This document shows positions 26,966 through 35,907 of a stretch of 64,000 nucleotides of DNA, piece by piece (the stretch's first letter is position 1; each line of letters begins with the position of its first letter). Both the position numbers and the translations under genes were made by a program. The notes below the pieces were generated by a model that saw only the letters and a program-made list of their open reading frames with translations, searched no databases and had not been told where the DNA came from. The DNA comes from Noviherbaspirillum autotrophicum (GTDB lineage: Bacteria; Pseudomonadota; Gammaproteobacteria; Burkholderiales; Burkholderiaceae_D). The DNA is taken from NCBI RefSeq assembly GCF_000818395.1, contig NZ_JWJG01000028.1, positions 3,324,830 to 3,388,829 on the forward strand. Direction: 5' to 3'.

Positions 26966-27394
26966 TCACAGATGGGCGCGCACCCAGCGCACGATGTCGC
27001 CTGCACCCATCGCGCCGGCCTGGCGTGCAATCTCCCGCCCCTGGTGGAACAGCGCGAGCGTGGGAATGCTGCGGATCGCGTAGCGCGCGCCGAGCGCCTG
27101 TTCTTCGTCGGTGTTCACCTTTGCCAGCCGCACCTTCGGCTCCAGTTGCGCGGCCGCCTGCTCGAATGCCGGGGCCATCATGCGACAGGGACCGCACCAG
27201 GGCGCCCAGAAATCCACCAGCAGCGGGATGTCGCTGCGGCTGAGGTGGCGGTCGAAATCGGCCGTCTTCAGCGCGACCGGATGGCTGTCGAACAAAGCAT
27301 GGTGGCAGCGCCCGCAATCGGGCGACTCGGACAGACGTTCGGATGGCACGCGGTTGACGGCCTGGCAGTGGGGGCAGACGATGTGCAAAGACAT
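26966..27394 (-). CDS. trxC: Thioredoxin 2
   Basis: 142 residues. Thioredoxin active site WCGPC with Cys67 and Cys70. The extra N-terminal zinc-binding domain that defines TrxC has Cys7/Cys10 and Cys27/Cys30. It reduces protein disulfides in the cytoplasm and is often induced by oxidative stress. Last gene of a cbpA-cbpM-trxC operon, 9 bp after cbpM, which ties it to protein quality control. Confidence 0.93.
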   Translation of the reverse strand: MSLHIVCPHCQAVNRVPSERLSESPDCGRCHHALFDSHPVALKTADFDRHLSRSDIPLLVDFWAPWCGPCRMMAPAFEQAAAQLEPKVRLAKVNTDEEQALGARYAIRSIPTLALFHQGREIARQAGAMGAGDIVRWVRAHL

Positions 27395-27403
27395 GGCACC
27401 TCC

Positions 27404-27727
27404 CTAATCAAGGGACAGCCCGGCGCGCCGCACGCGCACGCGCAGGCGCTCCAGTTCATCCAGCAGGTCGGCTACCAGCCCGGCCAGTTCGGGGTTGGCG
27501 TCGAAGCCGCGTTCGATATCGGTCAGGCGCCGGGTGCGCAGCAGGTCGCCGCCGGAAAACAGCCAGTGCGCCGGGTCGGTGTCGAGTCGGGCCACGTCCG
27601 GCCGTGCCGGCAGCACGCCGGCCTGCACGTGTTCGATGATCCATTCGCGGCTGACGGCGCAGCTCAGCGCCAGCTCGTCGAGCGTCAGCTGCGCCTCTTC
27701 CAGCAGCAGTGCGACCTGTTCTTGCAT
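27404..27727 (-). CDS. cbpM: Chaperone modulator CbpM
   Basis: 107 residues of the MerR-like CbpM family: LTLDELALSCAVSREWIIEHVQAG followed by a helical C-terminal half (PELAGLVADLLDELERLRVRVRR). CbpM binds the J domain of CbpA and inhibits its co-chaperone and DNA-binding activities. It lies 24 bp after cbpA on the same strand, the standard pairing. Confidence 0.88.
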   Translation of the reverse strand: MQEQVALLLEEAQLTLDELALSCAVSREWIIEHVQAGVLPARPDVARLDTDPAHWLFSGGDLLRTRRLTDIERGFDANPELAGLVADLLDELERLRVRVRRAGLSLD

Positions 27728-27751
27728 GATTCAGACTCCTCAGAGGATTCG

Positions 27752-28693
27752 TCACACCCTCTCACGGGGATTGAACGCCATTTCGCGCGCCATGGTCCGG
27801 TACAGTTCGCGCGCCTTCTCGCTGTCTGCCGGCGGCAGCACCACTTCCATCACCAGGTACAGGTCGCCCGGCGTGGCGCCGGGGATGCCACGGCCTTTCA
27901 GGCGCAGCTTGCGGCCCGATTGCGAGCCTTCCGGAATGCGCACCTCGACCATGCCGTCAGGCACCGGCGCCTGCACCGTTGCGCCCAGCGCCGCTTCCCA
28001 CGGTGCGATCGGCAGCGTCGCATAGACGTCGCGCCCTTCGACGCGATAGCGCGCATGCGGCGTGAAGTGCACTTCCAGGTACAGGTCGCCGGGCGTGCCG
28101 CCGCCGATGCCGGGACTGCCCTGTCCGGCCAGGCGGATCAACTGCCCCTCGCGCACTCCCTTGGGAATGCGTACATCAAGGGTATGTTCCGCCAGGCCCA
28201 CGTGCCCGCGCGCATCCTGGCGCGGCACGCGCAGCGTCATGGTGCGCGTTGCGCCATGGTAGGCATCCTCCAGGTCGAGCATGACCTTGGCGTGATGGTC
28301 CTGGCCGCGCATCTGAAAATGGGCATGGCCGGCTTGTCCGGCGCCGCGCCCCATGCGGCTGCCAAACAGTTCGGAGAAAAAATCGCTGAAATCGGCACCG
28401 CCGCCGGGCGCACCCGCGCCGGAAAATTCGAATCCGGCATCCCAGTCCGGCGGCGCGTGGAATTCCTGCCCGGCGCGATAACGCTGGCCCAGTTGATCGT
28501 AGGCAGCGCGCTTTTCGGTATCGGACAGCACGGCGAATGCCTCGTTGAGCTCTTTCATGCGTGCTTCCGCATCGGGCTCCTTGGATACGTCCGGATGGTA
28601 CTTGCGCGCCAGCTTGCGGAACGATTTCTTGATCTCGTCCGCGGGGGCATCCCGGGATACGCCCAGTGTCTGGTAATAGTCCTTGAATTCCAA
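27752..28693 (-). CDS. cbpA: Curved DNA-binding protein / DnaJ-type co-chaperone CbpA
   Basis: 313 residues. An N-terminal J domain with HPD at 33-35 (KYHPDVS) would stimulate DnaK ATPase. A Gly/Phe linker (FSDFFSELFGSRMGRG) follows, then two DnaJ C-terminal substrate-binding domains (DLEDAYHGATRTMTLRVP, GDLYLEVHFTPHARYRVEG). The cysteine zinc finger of DnaJ is absent, as in CbpA. Expression is probably heat-induced from a sigma32-like promoter on its upstream side. Confidence 0.93.
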   Translation of the reverse strand: MEFKDYYQTLGVSRDAPADEIKKSFRKLARKYHPDVSKEPDAEARMKELNEAFAVLSDTEKRAAYDQLGQRYRAGQEFHAPPDWDAGFEFSGAGAPGGGADFSDFFSELFGSRMGRGAGQAGHAHFQMRGQDHHAKVMLDLEDAYHGATRTMTLRVPRQDARGHVGLAEHTLDVRIPKGVREGQLIRLAGQGSPGIGGGTPGDLYLEVHFTPHARYRVEGRDVYATLPIAPWEAALGATVQAPVPDGMVEVRIPEGSQSGRKLRLKGRGIPGATPGDLYLVMEVVLPPADSEKARELYRTMAREMAFNPRERV

Positions 28694-28742
28694 GAAAGAT
28701 CTCCTTCAGAACTGAGGATCTGCAGATGATTGTCACCCTAGA

Positions 28743-28771
28743 ACATGGAGCCGGCCACATCCGAAATCAAG
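28743..28771 (-). promoter_or_regulatory. Sigma32-like heat-shock promoter for cbpA-cbpM-trxC
   Basis: On the minus strand CTTGAT, a 15-bp spacer, then CTCCATGT, close to the heat-shock consensus CTTGAA and CCCCATNT. It lies 50 bp upstream of the cbpA ATG. Confidence 0.55.
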
Positions 28772-28773
28772 GT

Positions 28774-28802
28774 ATTGAAATTTTTCATGGCGAACTTATG
28801 TT
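28774..28802 (+). promoter_or_regulatory. Weaker sigma32-like promoter for the hsp20 pair
   Basis: ATTGAA, 15-bp spacer, CTTATGTT on the plus strand. The -35 is 5 of 6, the -10 is weaker. It sits directly next to the cbpA heat-shock promoter in the divergent spacer. Confidence 0.3.
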
Positions 28803-28878
28803 GGTAGTACAGGCCGATGCGGCACCCAGGCAATGTGCACAGCCTATATTGAACCCATTGAACATGAAGGAGGACAGC

Positions 28879-29322
28879 ATGATGTACCGGTCGATGTTCC
28901 CCCGCGACATATATGCGGAGTTTGACCGCCTGCAGCGCGAACTGCAGCAGGCTTTCGATTCCAACCCGAGCATCCGTGGCGCGGGCTACGGCGCTTTTCC
29001 CGCACTAAATATCGGCGGCACGCCGCAGACCGTGGAACTGTATGCATTCGCGCCGGGCCTCGACCCGAACAGCATCGAGGTCAACCTGGAGCGCGGCGTG
29101 CTCACGATTTCCGGCGAGCGCGCAGCCGAATTGCCCACCGAGGACGAGAAAGCCTCGGTCCATATCAACGAGCGCTTCGCCGGCCGCTTCCGCCGCGTGG
29201 TGAGCTTGCCGGATGACGATATCAATCCGAGCGGCGTATCGGCGCAATACCGCGACGGCGTACTGCATGTCAGCATCAAGCGCCGCGAAGCGCCGCAGCC
29301 GCGCCGCATCGCCGTTCAGTGA
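28879..29322 (+). CDS. hsp20: Small heat-shock protein, Hsp20/alpha-crystallin family (first copy)
   Basis: 147 residues. The alpha-crystallin domain covers about residues 40-140 (TVELYAFAPGLDPNSIEVNLERGVLTISGER, split around the beta strands), with the C-terminal GVLHVSIKRREAP. An AAGGAGG site five bases before ATG fixes the start and excludes a 51-residue upstream extension. It holds unfolding proteins in a refoldable state for DnaK. Followed 15 bp later by a second Hsp20 of different sequence, probably forming mixed oligomers. Confidence 0.9.
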   Translation: MMYRSMFPRDIYAEFDRLQRELQQAFDSNPSIRGAGYGAFPALNIGGTPQTVELYAFAPGLDPNSIEVNLERGVLTISGERAAELPTEDEKASVHINERFAGRFRRVVSLPDDDINPSGVSAQYRDGVLHVSIKRREAPQPRRIAVQ

Positions 29323-29337
29323 CAAGGAGGATCGATC

Positions 29338-29721
29338 ATGAGTGAAAACACCAATGTGACGAAGAAGGAAAACAGCGCCGCCCGCAGCGAGGCCGCCTTG
29401 CTGCCGCCGGTCGACGTGGTCGAGGATGCATCCGGCATCACGCTGTACGCCGACTTGCCGGGCGTGCCGAAGGATAAGCTGAGCTTGCAGCTGGAAGCGG
29501 ACAGCCTGACCATCGAAGGCGAGGTCGCGCTGGACACGCCGGCAGGCATGGAGTCGGGCCACGCCGAAGTAAGGCTGCCGCGCTACCGCCGCGTGTTTAC
29601 CCTGTCGCGCGAGCTCGACAGCGAAAAGGCTTCGGCCGAGTTCAAGCAGGGCGTGCTCAAGCTGCGCATTCCGAAGGCCGAACATGCGCAGCCGCGCAAG
29701 ATCGACATCAAGGTCGCCTGA
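29338..29721 (+). CDS. Small heat-shock protein, Hsp20/alpha-crystallin family (second copy)
   Basis: 127 residues. After a charged N-terminus (SENTNVTKKENSAARSEA) the crystallin domain starts at PPVDVVEDASGITLYADLPG and ends QGVLKLRIPKAEHAQPRKI. It has the ADLPGV motif missing from the first copy, so the two are diverged paralogues of the A/B type seen as pairs in proteobacteria. In operon with the first copy and closed by a terminator. Confidence 0.9.
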   Translation: MSENTNVTKKENSAARSEAALLPPVDVVEDASGITLYADLPGVPKDKLSLQLEADSLTIEGEVALDTPAGMESGHAEVRLPRYRRVFTLSRELDSEKASAEFKQGVLKLRIPKAEHAQPRKIDIKVA

Positions 29722-29751
29722 CCTGCAGCGCCGGTCGGCGCCGCCTGGACC

Positions 29752-29777
29752 AAGCGGGATTACGATCCCGCTTTTTT
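29752..29777 (+). terminator. Rho-independent terminator of the hsp20 operon
   Basis: Stem AAGCGGGAT/ATCCCGCTT with TACG loop followed by a T-run. The T-run overlaps the stop codon region of the convergent exonuclease gene. Confidence 0.92.
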
Positions 29778-31218
29778 ATTTTCTCAATTGCGCCAGCCGG
29801 ATCGGCGCGGCGATCTTGCGCGCCGACAGCGGGTGCACCTGCAGCTTGCCGAGCAAGAGTGCGCGCGTGACGGTCTTGTAGGTGTCGACGTCGAAGGCCG
29901 ACAGCGCCGGCGCCTGCTCAAGAATGTCCCACAAGTCGCGTTCGTCGCGCACCGTGCCGAGGTAGCTCCAGTTGTCCACCACGTGCACGTCGCTTCGGCC
30001 ATCGGGGCCGGTTTCCAGCATGCCGATCGGGCCGACATAGGGCCAGGGTTTGAGCTTGAGCGCGGCCAGCGCCTGCTCGAGCCGGGCCTGGTGCTGTTGC
30101 GGCGCTTCATTGCCGATGCACGCGCCGCGGCAGCGGCCCGAGGCGTGCGCGCTGCATGCCTGGCCGCTATCGTCGCGCGCTTCCAGCCCGGCCAGCGCCG
30201 GACACAAGGCGTGCTGGTCGACGAGCGATTGCAGCGCCATCTCCGCCTTGCTGCGCGAATTGAACAAGCCGTACAGGCGTTCGCTGCGGCCGAAATCGAC
30301 TCCGCTCGCATAAACCAGCACCGGCCGCGAGCCGCCGTCGGGCGCGGCTTGCAGTTGCCAGCTGCACACGTCGCGTTCGGGTGGCACGCCATGCGCCGGG
30401 CGCAGCCGCCTTTGCAGTTGCGCTTCCAGCAGCTGCGCTCCGATCTCTCCCGCGGTTTCGTGCCATTCGAGGCGACGCACGGCGCGCGCGAGCTGCGCAT
30501 CGCGATGGGAGGGATGGTCGGGGAAATGCGTGAGCACGCGCTGCCGCAGGTGTTGTCCACGGCCGACGTACAGCGGCACGTCGTTCTCGCCATAGAACAC
30601 ATACACCCCCGGCGAATCCGGCAGATCGTCCAGCAGTTCCGGTTCCAGTTGCGCCGGGATGCTCGGGCGCTGCAGCAATTGCCCGACCGCGTCGTCGAGG
30701 GCTTCCGGCGCCAGCGTCGCCTCCATCTTTCTCCAGAACTGCCAGAGCAGGTCGGCGTCGGCCAGCGCGCGGTGGCGCGCCTGTGCCGACAAGCCGTGGC
30801 GCGCCACCAGCGCATCGAGGCTGTGCTTGATCTCGTGCGGGAACAGCTTGCGCGACAGCTTGACCGTGCACAGCGCCTCGCAGCGCAGCGTCATGCCCAG
30901 GCGCTTGAATGCATTGCGCAGGAAGCCGTAATCGAAGCGCGCATTGTGCGCGATGAACAGGCCGTCCTGCAGGCGGCGCTGCACTTCGGTAGCCAGCATC
31001 GCGAAGCTTGGCGCGTCGCGCACCATGGCGTCGTTGATGCCGGTCAGGTGCTGGATGAACGGCGGAATCGGCGCTTGCGGATTGACCAGCGCCGACCAGC
31101 GGCTCACGCCGGCCGCGGAGACTTCCACCATGCCGATTTCAGTGATGAAGTCGGCGGCCGGATTGGGGCCGGTCGTCTCCAGGTCGATGAAGATCAGCTT
31201 GGGATAGCGATTGAGCAT
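29776..31218 (-). CDS. DEDDh exonuclease fused to a GIY-YIG (UvrC/Cho-like) nuclease domain
   Basis: 480 residues. Residues 8-160 are a DnaQ-type 3'-5' exonuclease with Asp12 and Glu14 (IDLETTG), Asp96 (HNARFD), His149 and Asp154 (HRALADAD). Residues about 202-280 form a GIY-YIG domain (PGVYVFYGENDVPLYVGRG) like the N-terminal nuclease of UvrC and Cho. The C-terminal 200 residues include a Cys cluster (CSAHASGRCRGACIG) as found in UvrC-related proteins. Such fusions are annotated as epsilon-subunit-like exonucleases; a repair or processing role is probable but not defined. No UvrB-binding region was obvious. Confidence 0.85.
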   Translation of the reverse strand: MLNRYPKLIFIDLETTGPNPAADFITEIGMVEVSAAGVSRWSALVNPQAPIPPFIQHLTGINDAMVRDAPSFAMLATEVQRRLQDGLFIAHNARFDYGFLRNAFKRLGMTLRCEALCTVKLSRKLFPHEIKHSLDALVARHGLSAQARHRALADADLLWQFWRKMEATLAPEALDDAVGQLLQRPSIPAQLEPELLDDLPDSPGVYVFYGENDVPLYVGRGQHLRQRVLTHFPDHPSHRDAQLARAVRRLEWHETAGEIGAQLLEAQLQRRLRPAHGVPPERDVCSWQLQAAPDGGSRPVLVYASGVDFGRSERLYGLFNSRSKAEMALQSLVDQHALCPALAGLEARDDSGQACSAHASGRCRGACIGNEAPQQHQARLEQALAALKLKPWPYVGPIGMLETGPDGRSDVHVVDNWSYLGTVRDERDLWDILEQAPALSAFDVDTYKTVTRALLLGKLQVHPLSARKIAAPIRLAQLRK

Positions 31219-31345
31219 GGCGGTGCGATTCCACAGTCAGCTGACCAGCGATGTGGGGCAGCGCTGATTACAGGGGGGAGGGCAGCCGGCGGGCGCCGGC
31301 CGAATCGATCTTCGACAAAAGAAAATGCAAAAAGTTCACTTTTTA

Positions 31346-31564
31346 TCAGGCAGAAACGACGCGTATGCGCACGTCGCCCAGGCTGACGACTTGCCCCGCA
31401 CGGATCTTGCAGGTCTTGCGCAATTCCGTCTTGCCGTCGACGCAGACGTCACCGCCGGCCACGAGGGACTTGCCGGCGCCACCGCTGTCGCAGATGCCGA
31501 CGAGCTTGAGCAATTGGTTGAGTTCGACGTATTCCCCGTCGAGGGTGAAATCAAGTTTTTGCAT
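31346..31564 (-). CDS. S4-domain RNA-binding protein (YbcJ type)
   Basis: 72 residues, almost entirely one S4 domain: YVELNQLLKLVGICDSGGAGK, then VAGGDVCVDGKTELRKTCKI and AGQVVSLGDVRIRV. The start MQKLDFTLDGEYV matches family members; a longer frame has 35 extra unconserved residues. E. coli YbcJ is a small structured RNA-binding protein of unknown target. A single gene on its own, with 127 bp to the upstream-strand neighbour. Confidence 0.85.
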   Translation of the reverse strand: MQKLDFTLDGEYVELNQLLKLVGICDSGGAGKSLVAGGDVCVDGKTELRKTCKIRAGQVVSLGDVRIRVVSA

Positions 31565-31683
31565 GATAGGGCGAGTGTGCTGCACTTTGCCGCACGCTCG
31601 CGCAAGCCAGTGGCCGGGCGCGAGCATGGGACATGAGGCGGGCGTATTGTGGAGAGTAACCGCCTGCATTGTAGCGGAATGCG

Positions 31684-32544
31684 TTACAGCTGCCGTGCTT
31701 CGAACGTATTGCAGGCGCTCATTTTTCCGGTTTCGATGCCCCGCGTGAACCAGCGCACGCGCTGTGCCGAACTGCCGTGGGTGAAGGAATCGGGTACGAC
31801 ATAGCCTTGCGCCTGCTTTTGCAGCGCATCGTCACCGATCGCGGAGGCGGCATTCAATGCCGTTTCGATATCGCCGTCTTCCAGGATGTTGCGCGCCTGG
31901 TTTGCGTGATAGGCCCAGACGCCGGCGAAGCAGTCGGCCTGCAGCTCCAGCCGTACCGACAACGCGTTGCTCTGCGCTTCCGACGCCCGGCGCCGCATGC
32001 TGTCGACCTTGTCGGAAATGCCGAGCAGGTGCTGTACGTGGTGCCCGACTTCGTGCGCGATCACGTAGGCTTGCGCGAATTCGCCGGAAACATGGAAACG
32101 CTGCTGCATCAGGCGATAAAAGGAGAGGTCGATATACACCTTCTGGTCGCCCGGGCAATAAAAGGGGCCGACCGCGGTCAGGCCGGTGCCGCAGGCCGTC
32201 GGCGTCTTGCCAGAGAACAGCACCAGGCGCGGATCGATGTACTGGCGGCCTTGCTCGCGGAATAAGTCAGTCCACGTATCTTCGGTATCGGCCAGTACCG
32301 TGCGCACGAAGCGCGTCATTTCGTCGTTGGCGGGCGGATGCGCGGACTGGACTTGCGCGACCTGACCGGAGCCGCCGCTGAGCATGCTGAGGATGGAGAG
32401 CGGATTGACGCCAAACAGCAGCGACGCCACGACGGCGATGACGACCGTGCCGATGCTGAGCGAGCCGCCGCCCAGCCCGATGCCGAAGCCGCCACCGCGG
32501 CGGTCTTCCACGTTTTCGCTTTCGCGATTGCCTTCCCATCTCAT
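31684..32544 (-). CDS. ypfJ: Neutral zinc metallopeptidase, YpfJ family
   Basis: 286 residues. A cytoplasmic start with MRWEGNRESENVEDRRGGG is followed by one transmembrane helix (IGTVVIAVVASLLFGV). A periplasmic peptidase domain has HEVGH at 164-168 (two His plus Glu for zinc binding and catalysis). The family also shows the conserved FYCPGDQKVYIDLSFY and ADCFAGVWAY segments. Substrate unknown. Confidence 0.9.
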   Translation of the reverse strand: MRWEGNRESENVEDRRGGGFGIGLGGGSLSIGTVVIAVVASLLFGVNPLSILSMLSGGSGQVAQVQSAHPPANDEMTRFVRTVLADTEDTWTDLFREQGRQYIDPRLVLFSGKTPTACGTGLTAVGPFYCPGDQKVYIDLSFYRLMQQRFHVSGEFAQAYVIAHEVGHHVQHLLGISDKVDSMRRRASEAQSNALSVRLELQADCFAGVWAYHANQARNILEDGDIETALNAASAIGDDALQKQAQGYVVPDSFTHGSSAQRVRWFTRGIETGKMSACNTFEARQL

Positions 32545-32625
32545 GACGTTTCTCCTATGGCCGTACTTGCCGGCAAGGGATGGACAACAAACCTAGGCGG
32601 AAGTGCCACGGAACGCCTTGCCGGA

Positions 32626-33993
32626 TTACAGCAGGCGCGCCAGCAAGGCCTTGTCGAAGCCGGCCTCGAGCGGAATGCGCACGCGGTGGCCGCTGCCGGG
32701 TGCCACCGTCAGCGGCGTGCCGTCTTCGGCTGAGTGCATCGCTTCCAGCGTGACGATGCGGTTGCCGCTGGGGTGAATCACTTCCAGCCGGTCGCCGACC
32801 GAGAATCGGTTTTTGACTTCCACTTCTGCCCAGCCGTCGGCCACCGACTGCACGTCGCCGACATAGTGGCTGCGGTGCACTTCCGACACGCCGCTCATGT
32901 AGTTCTGGTGATCCTGGGTATGGTGGCGCTGGTAGAAGCCATCGGTATACCCGCGATTCGCCAGCCCCTGCAGCTCGCCCAGCAGATTCACGTTGAACGG
33001 GCGTCCGGCGACCGCGTCGTCGATGGCGCGGCGGTACACCTGCGCGGTGCGCGCCACGTAGTACAGCGACTTGGTGCGGCCTTCGATCTTCAGCGAATCG
33101 ACGCCGATCTTGACCAGGCGCTCGACGTGCTCGACTGCGCGCAAGTCCTTGGAATTCATGATGTAGGTGCCGTGCTCGTCTTCCAGGATCGGCATCAGCT
33201 GGCCGGGACGCCCCGCTTCCTCGATCAGGTAGGGCTGGTCGGCCAGCGGATGGCGCGGCATGTCGCCTAACGCCGAGAATGACTGGTTGGCTTCTTCCAG
33301 CGCCTGCTGGTAGTTGAACTTGATGGTCTCCACCGGCACGCGCGCGATATCGCCGCTAGCGTCTTCCGAAGCGTTCATCACCTTGTAATCCCAGCGGCAG
33401 GAATTGGTGCAGGTGCCCTGGTTCGGGTCGCGATGGTTGAAGTAGCCCGACAGCAGGCAGCGCCCGGAATAGGCGATGCACAAGGCGCCGTGCACGAACA
33501 CTTCGAGCTCCATCTCCGGGCATTGCTGGCGGATTTCCTCGATCTCGTCGAGCGACAGTTCGCGCGACAGGATCACGCGCGTCAAGCCCATCCTGTGCCA
33601 GAACTTGACGTCGGCCCAGTTCACCGCGTTGGCTTGGACCGACAGGTGCACCGGCACCTCCGGCCACTTGTCGCGCACCATCATGATCAGGCCGGGATCG
33701 GCCATGATCAGCGCGTCCGGCTTCATCGCGATCACCGGTTCCATGTCGCGCAGATAGGTCTTGAGCTTGGCGTTGTGCGCGAAGATGTTGGAAGCGACGA
33801 AGAATAGCTTGCCGCGCGCATGCGCTGCGCTGATGCCGGCGCCGAGCGCTTCCAGCGTCGAGAATTCATTGTTGCGCGCGCGCAGGCTGTAGCGCGGCTG
33901 GCCGGCATAGACGGCGTCGGCGCCGAAATCGAAGGCGGCGTGCATCTTGGACAGCGAGCCGGCGGGGAGCAGGAGTTCGGGGGGGCGGAGCAT
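32626..33993 (-). CDS. trhP: tRNA uridine-34 5-hydroxylation protein TrhP (peptidase U32 family, YegQ)
   Basis: 455 residues, equal in length to E. coli YegQ. Starts MLRPPELLLPAGSLSKMHAAF. It contains the U32 signature ELEVFVHGALCIAYSGRC and the Cys-rich iron-sulfur region (SGYFNHRDPNQGTCTNSCRW). Despite the peptidase name, TrhP makes 5-hydroxyuridine at the wobble position of certain tRNAs, using prephenate in E. coli. Stands alone. Confidence 0.9.
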   Translation of the reverse strand: MLRPPELLLPAGSLSKMHAAFDFGADAVYAGQPRYSLRARNNEFSTLEALGAGISAAHARGKLFFVASNIFAHNAKLKTYLRDMEPVIAMKPDALIMADPGLIMMVRDKWPEVPVHLSVQANAVNWADVKFWHRMGLTRVILSRELSLDEIEEIRQQCPEMELEVFVHGALCIAYSGRCLLSGYFNHRDPNQGTCTNSCRWDYKVMNASEDASGDIARVPVETIKFNYQQALEEANQSFSALGDMPRHPLADQPYLIEEAGRPGQLMPILEDEHGTYIMNSKDLRAVEHVERLVKIGVDSLKIEGRTKSLYYVARTAQVYRRAIDDAVAGRPFNVNLLGELQGLANRGYTDGFYQRHHTQDHQNYMSGVSEVHRSHYVGDVQSVADGWAEVEVKNRFSVGDRLEVIHPSGNRIVTLEAMHSAEDGTPLTVAPGSGHRVRIPLEAGFDKALLARLL

Positions 33994-34027
33994 GAGGGAC
34001 TTCCAGGGAGAACGGCAACGGCCGTGA

Positions 34028-35689
34028 TTATACTAAATGCCCCCGTGGCAAGACGCGCGCAGCAGCAGCGTTGCTCCGGACTGCCGCTGCCGGCAACGCC
34101 GGGCGTGCCGGGGCGGCTTGGCGCTCGGCCAGCTTGAATACCCTGACCATGTGCGCCAGCCCCGAGGCTTCGTCGCGCAGCGATTGTGCTGCGCTCGCCG
34201 CTTCTTCCACCAGTGCGGCATTTTGCTGCGTCACCTGGTCCATTTGGCTGACCGCCCGGTGGATCTGTTCGATGCCGGCCGTCTGTTCCTGGCTGGCGGC
34301 GGTGATTTCTTCCATGATGTCGGACACGTGCCGGATGCCGTGCACGATGTCGTGCATCGTCGTGCCCGCCTGGTCGACCAGCTTGCTGCCGTTGTCGGCC
34401 TTTTCCACCGAATCGTTGATCAATGCCTTGATTTCCTTGGCCGCCGCCGCCGAGCGGTGCGCAAGGTTCCTGACTTCGGTGGCGACGACGGCGAAGCCGC
34501 GCCCCTGTTCGCCGGCGCGCGCCGCCTCCACGGCGGCGTTAAGCGCCAGGATATTGGTCTGGAAAGCAATGCCGTCGATGACCGTGATGATGTCGACAAT
34601 CTTCCTGGCCGATTCATTGATCGCACCCATCGTCTCCACCACTTGCGACACGACCGCGCCGCCCGTGACGGCCACCTCGGAAGCCGATTTCGCCAGGTGA
34701 TTGGCCTGCCGCGCATTGTCGGCGTTTTGCCTGACGGTGGAAGTCAATTCTTCGAGCGAGGAAGCGGTTTCCTCCAGCGCGCTTGCCTGCTGCTCGGTAC
34801 GCGATGACAAGTCCATATTGCCCGAGGCAATCTGGGTCGAGGCGGTCGCGATCGTGTCGGTCCCGCTGCGTACCTGACCGACGATGTCCGCCAGCGACGC
34901 ATTCATGTCGCGCAATGCGTGCAGCAGCTGGCCGAACTCGTTGCGCGAATCGGTCTCGACGGCATTCATGAGGTCTCCCTGCGCAACCTTGCGCGCCACG
35001 CCGACTGCCTGCTGCAACGGCTTGATAATGGCGTGCAGCAGAAGGAGGGCGGCTCCGATGGCAAACACTGCGCCGAGCAGGATGGCTCCGATCATCAGGT
35101 AATTCTGCGACGTAATGTCTTCATGCGCTTTGGCCGCATTCGCGCGGCCGCGCTTGCCGAGAAAATCCTGCAGCTGCAGATACGCTTCCTGCCCGTTCTT
35201 GTAGCCGGGATTGATCTGCGTGATCAGGATCTTTTCCGCGTCATCCCATTTTTCTTCCTCGATCGCCTTGGCGGCGTCAGTCACGCTGTCGATGCCGAGC
35301 TTGTTGCTTTTCTCGTACCAATTCTTGACCAGTGCCTTTGCTTCTTCCGTTTGCAGCGATGCGAAGAATTCGTCCCAGTCCTTGCGCAACGCGTGCGTAT
35401 TTTGGGCGACGGCGGTGAAATGCACGCTCAAGGGATGGTCGTGCATCTTCGCGTATTCGGTGGCGGGGCTGTGCTGCAAGGCCTGCAGCACCTGGCTGCG
35501 GTTGACTTCCATGCGCAGCATGATGTTGCCGATCATCGCCTGCTGCCGCGCATCGCGCAACGAGGCGCCTTCCAGAAGCGCTACCGCGTGGCTGGTGGTA
35601 TAGATGCCGAGCGCTCCGACCGCTACCGTGATCGCGATCAGCACGCCGACTGCCGACAGGATGACATATTTGATACTCATGTTTTTCAT
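34028..35689 (-). CDS. Methyl-accepting chemotaxis protein (Tar-like class)
   Basis: 553 residues. TM1 (YVILSAVGVLIAITVAVGAL), a periplasmic four-helix-bundle ligand domain of about 150 residues, TM2 (YLMIGAILLGAVFAIGAALLL), a HAMP linker (PLQQAVGVARKVAQGDLM), then the cytoplasmic signalling helices with the highly conserved hairpin tip IAFQTNILALNAAVEAARAGEQGRGFAVVA. Conserved methylation-helix sequence surrounds SSRTEQQASALEETASS. There is no C-terminal NWETF-type pentapeptide. ATG 35689 is chosen with a weak AAGG site. Ligand unknown; no che genes nearby. Confidence 0.92.
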   Translation of the reverse strand: MKNMSIKYVILSAVGVLIAITVAVGALGIYTTSHAVALLEGASLRDARQQAMIGNIMLRMEVNRSQVLQALQHSPATEYAKMHDHPLSVHFTAVAQNTHALRKDWDEFFASLQTEEAKALVKNWYEKSNKLGIDSVTDAAKAIEEEKWDDAEKILITQINPGYKNGQEAYLQLQDFLGKRGRANAAKAHEDITSQNYLMIGAILLGAVFAIGAALLLLHAIIKPLQQAVGVARKVAQGDLMNAVETDSRNEFGQLLHALRDMNASLADIVGQVRSGTDTIATASTQIASGNMDLSSRTEQQASALEETASSLEELTSTVRQNADNARQANHLAKSASEVAVTGGAVVSQVVETMGAINESARKIVDIITVIDGIAFQTNILALNAAVEAARAGEQGRGFAVVATEVRNLAHRSAAAAKEIKALINDSVEKADNGSKLVDQAGTTMHDIVHGIRHVSDIMEEITAASQEQTAGIEQIHRAVSQMDQVTQQNAALVEEAASAAQSLRDEASGLAHMVRVFKLAERQAAPARPALPAAAVRSNAAAARVLPRGHLV

Positions 35690-35907
35690 GGCTTCGACCT
35701 TGTATGGAAAACAATGCAGGGAATCGGAGGGCGGCACGCGCAGCGGCACGAATGCGTGGTGCTGCAAGCCGCCGGCGGCGAACTACGTGTGCGTGAATCA
35801 GTGGTTCACCAGGGGCCGTTGCATTTTCACCCGCCTGCTTTATTGTTTCTACACAGGAATATTGCAGATCGTCCAGAATAGATAGCCAATCGTCTAAATT
35901 TGCGCGT

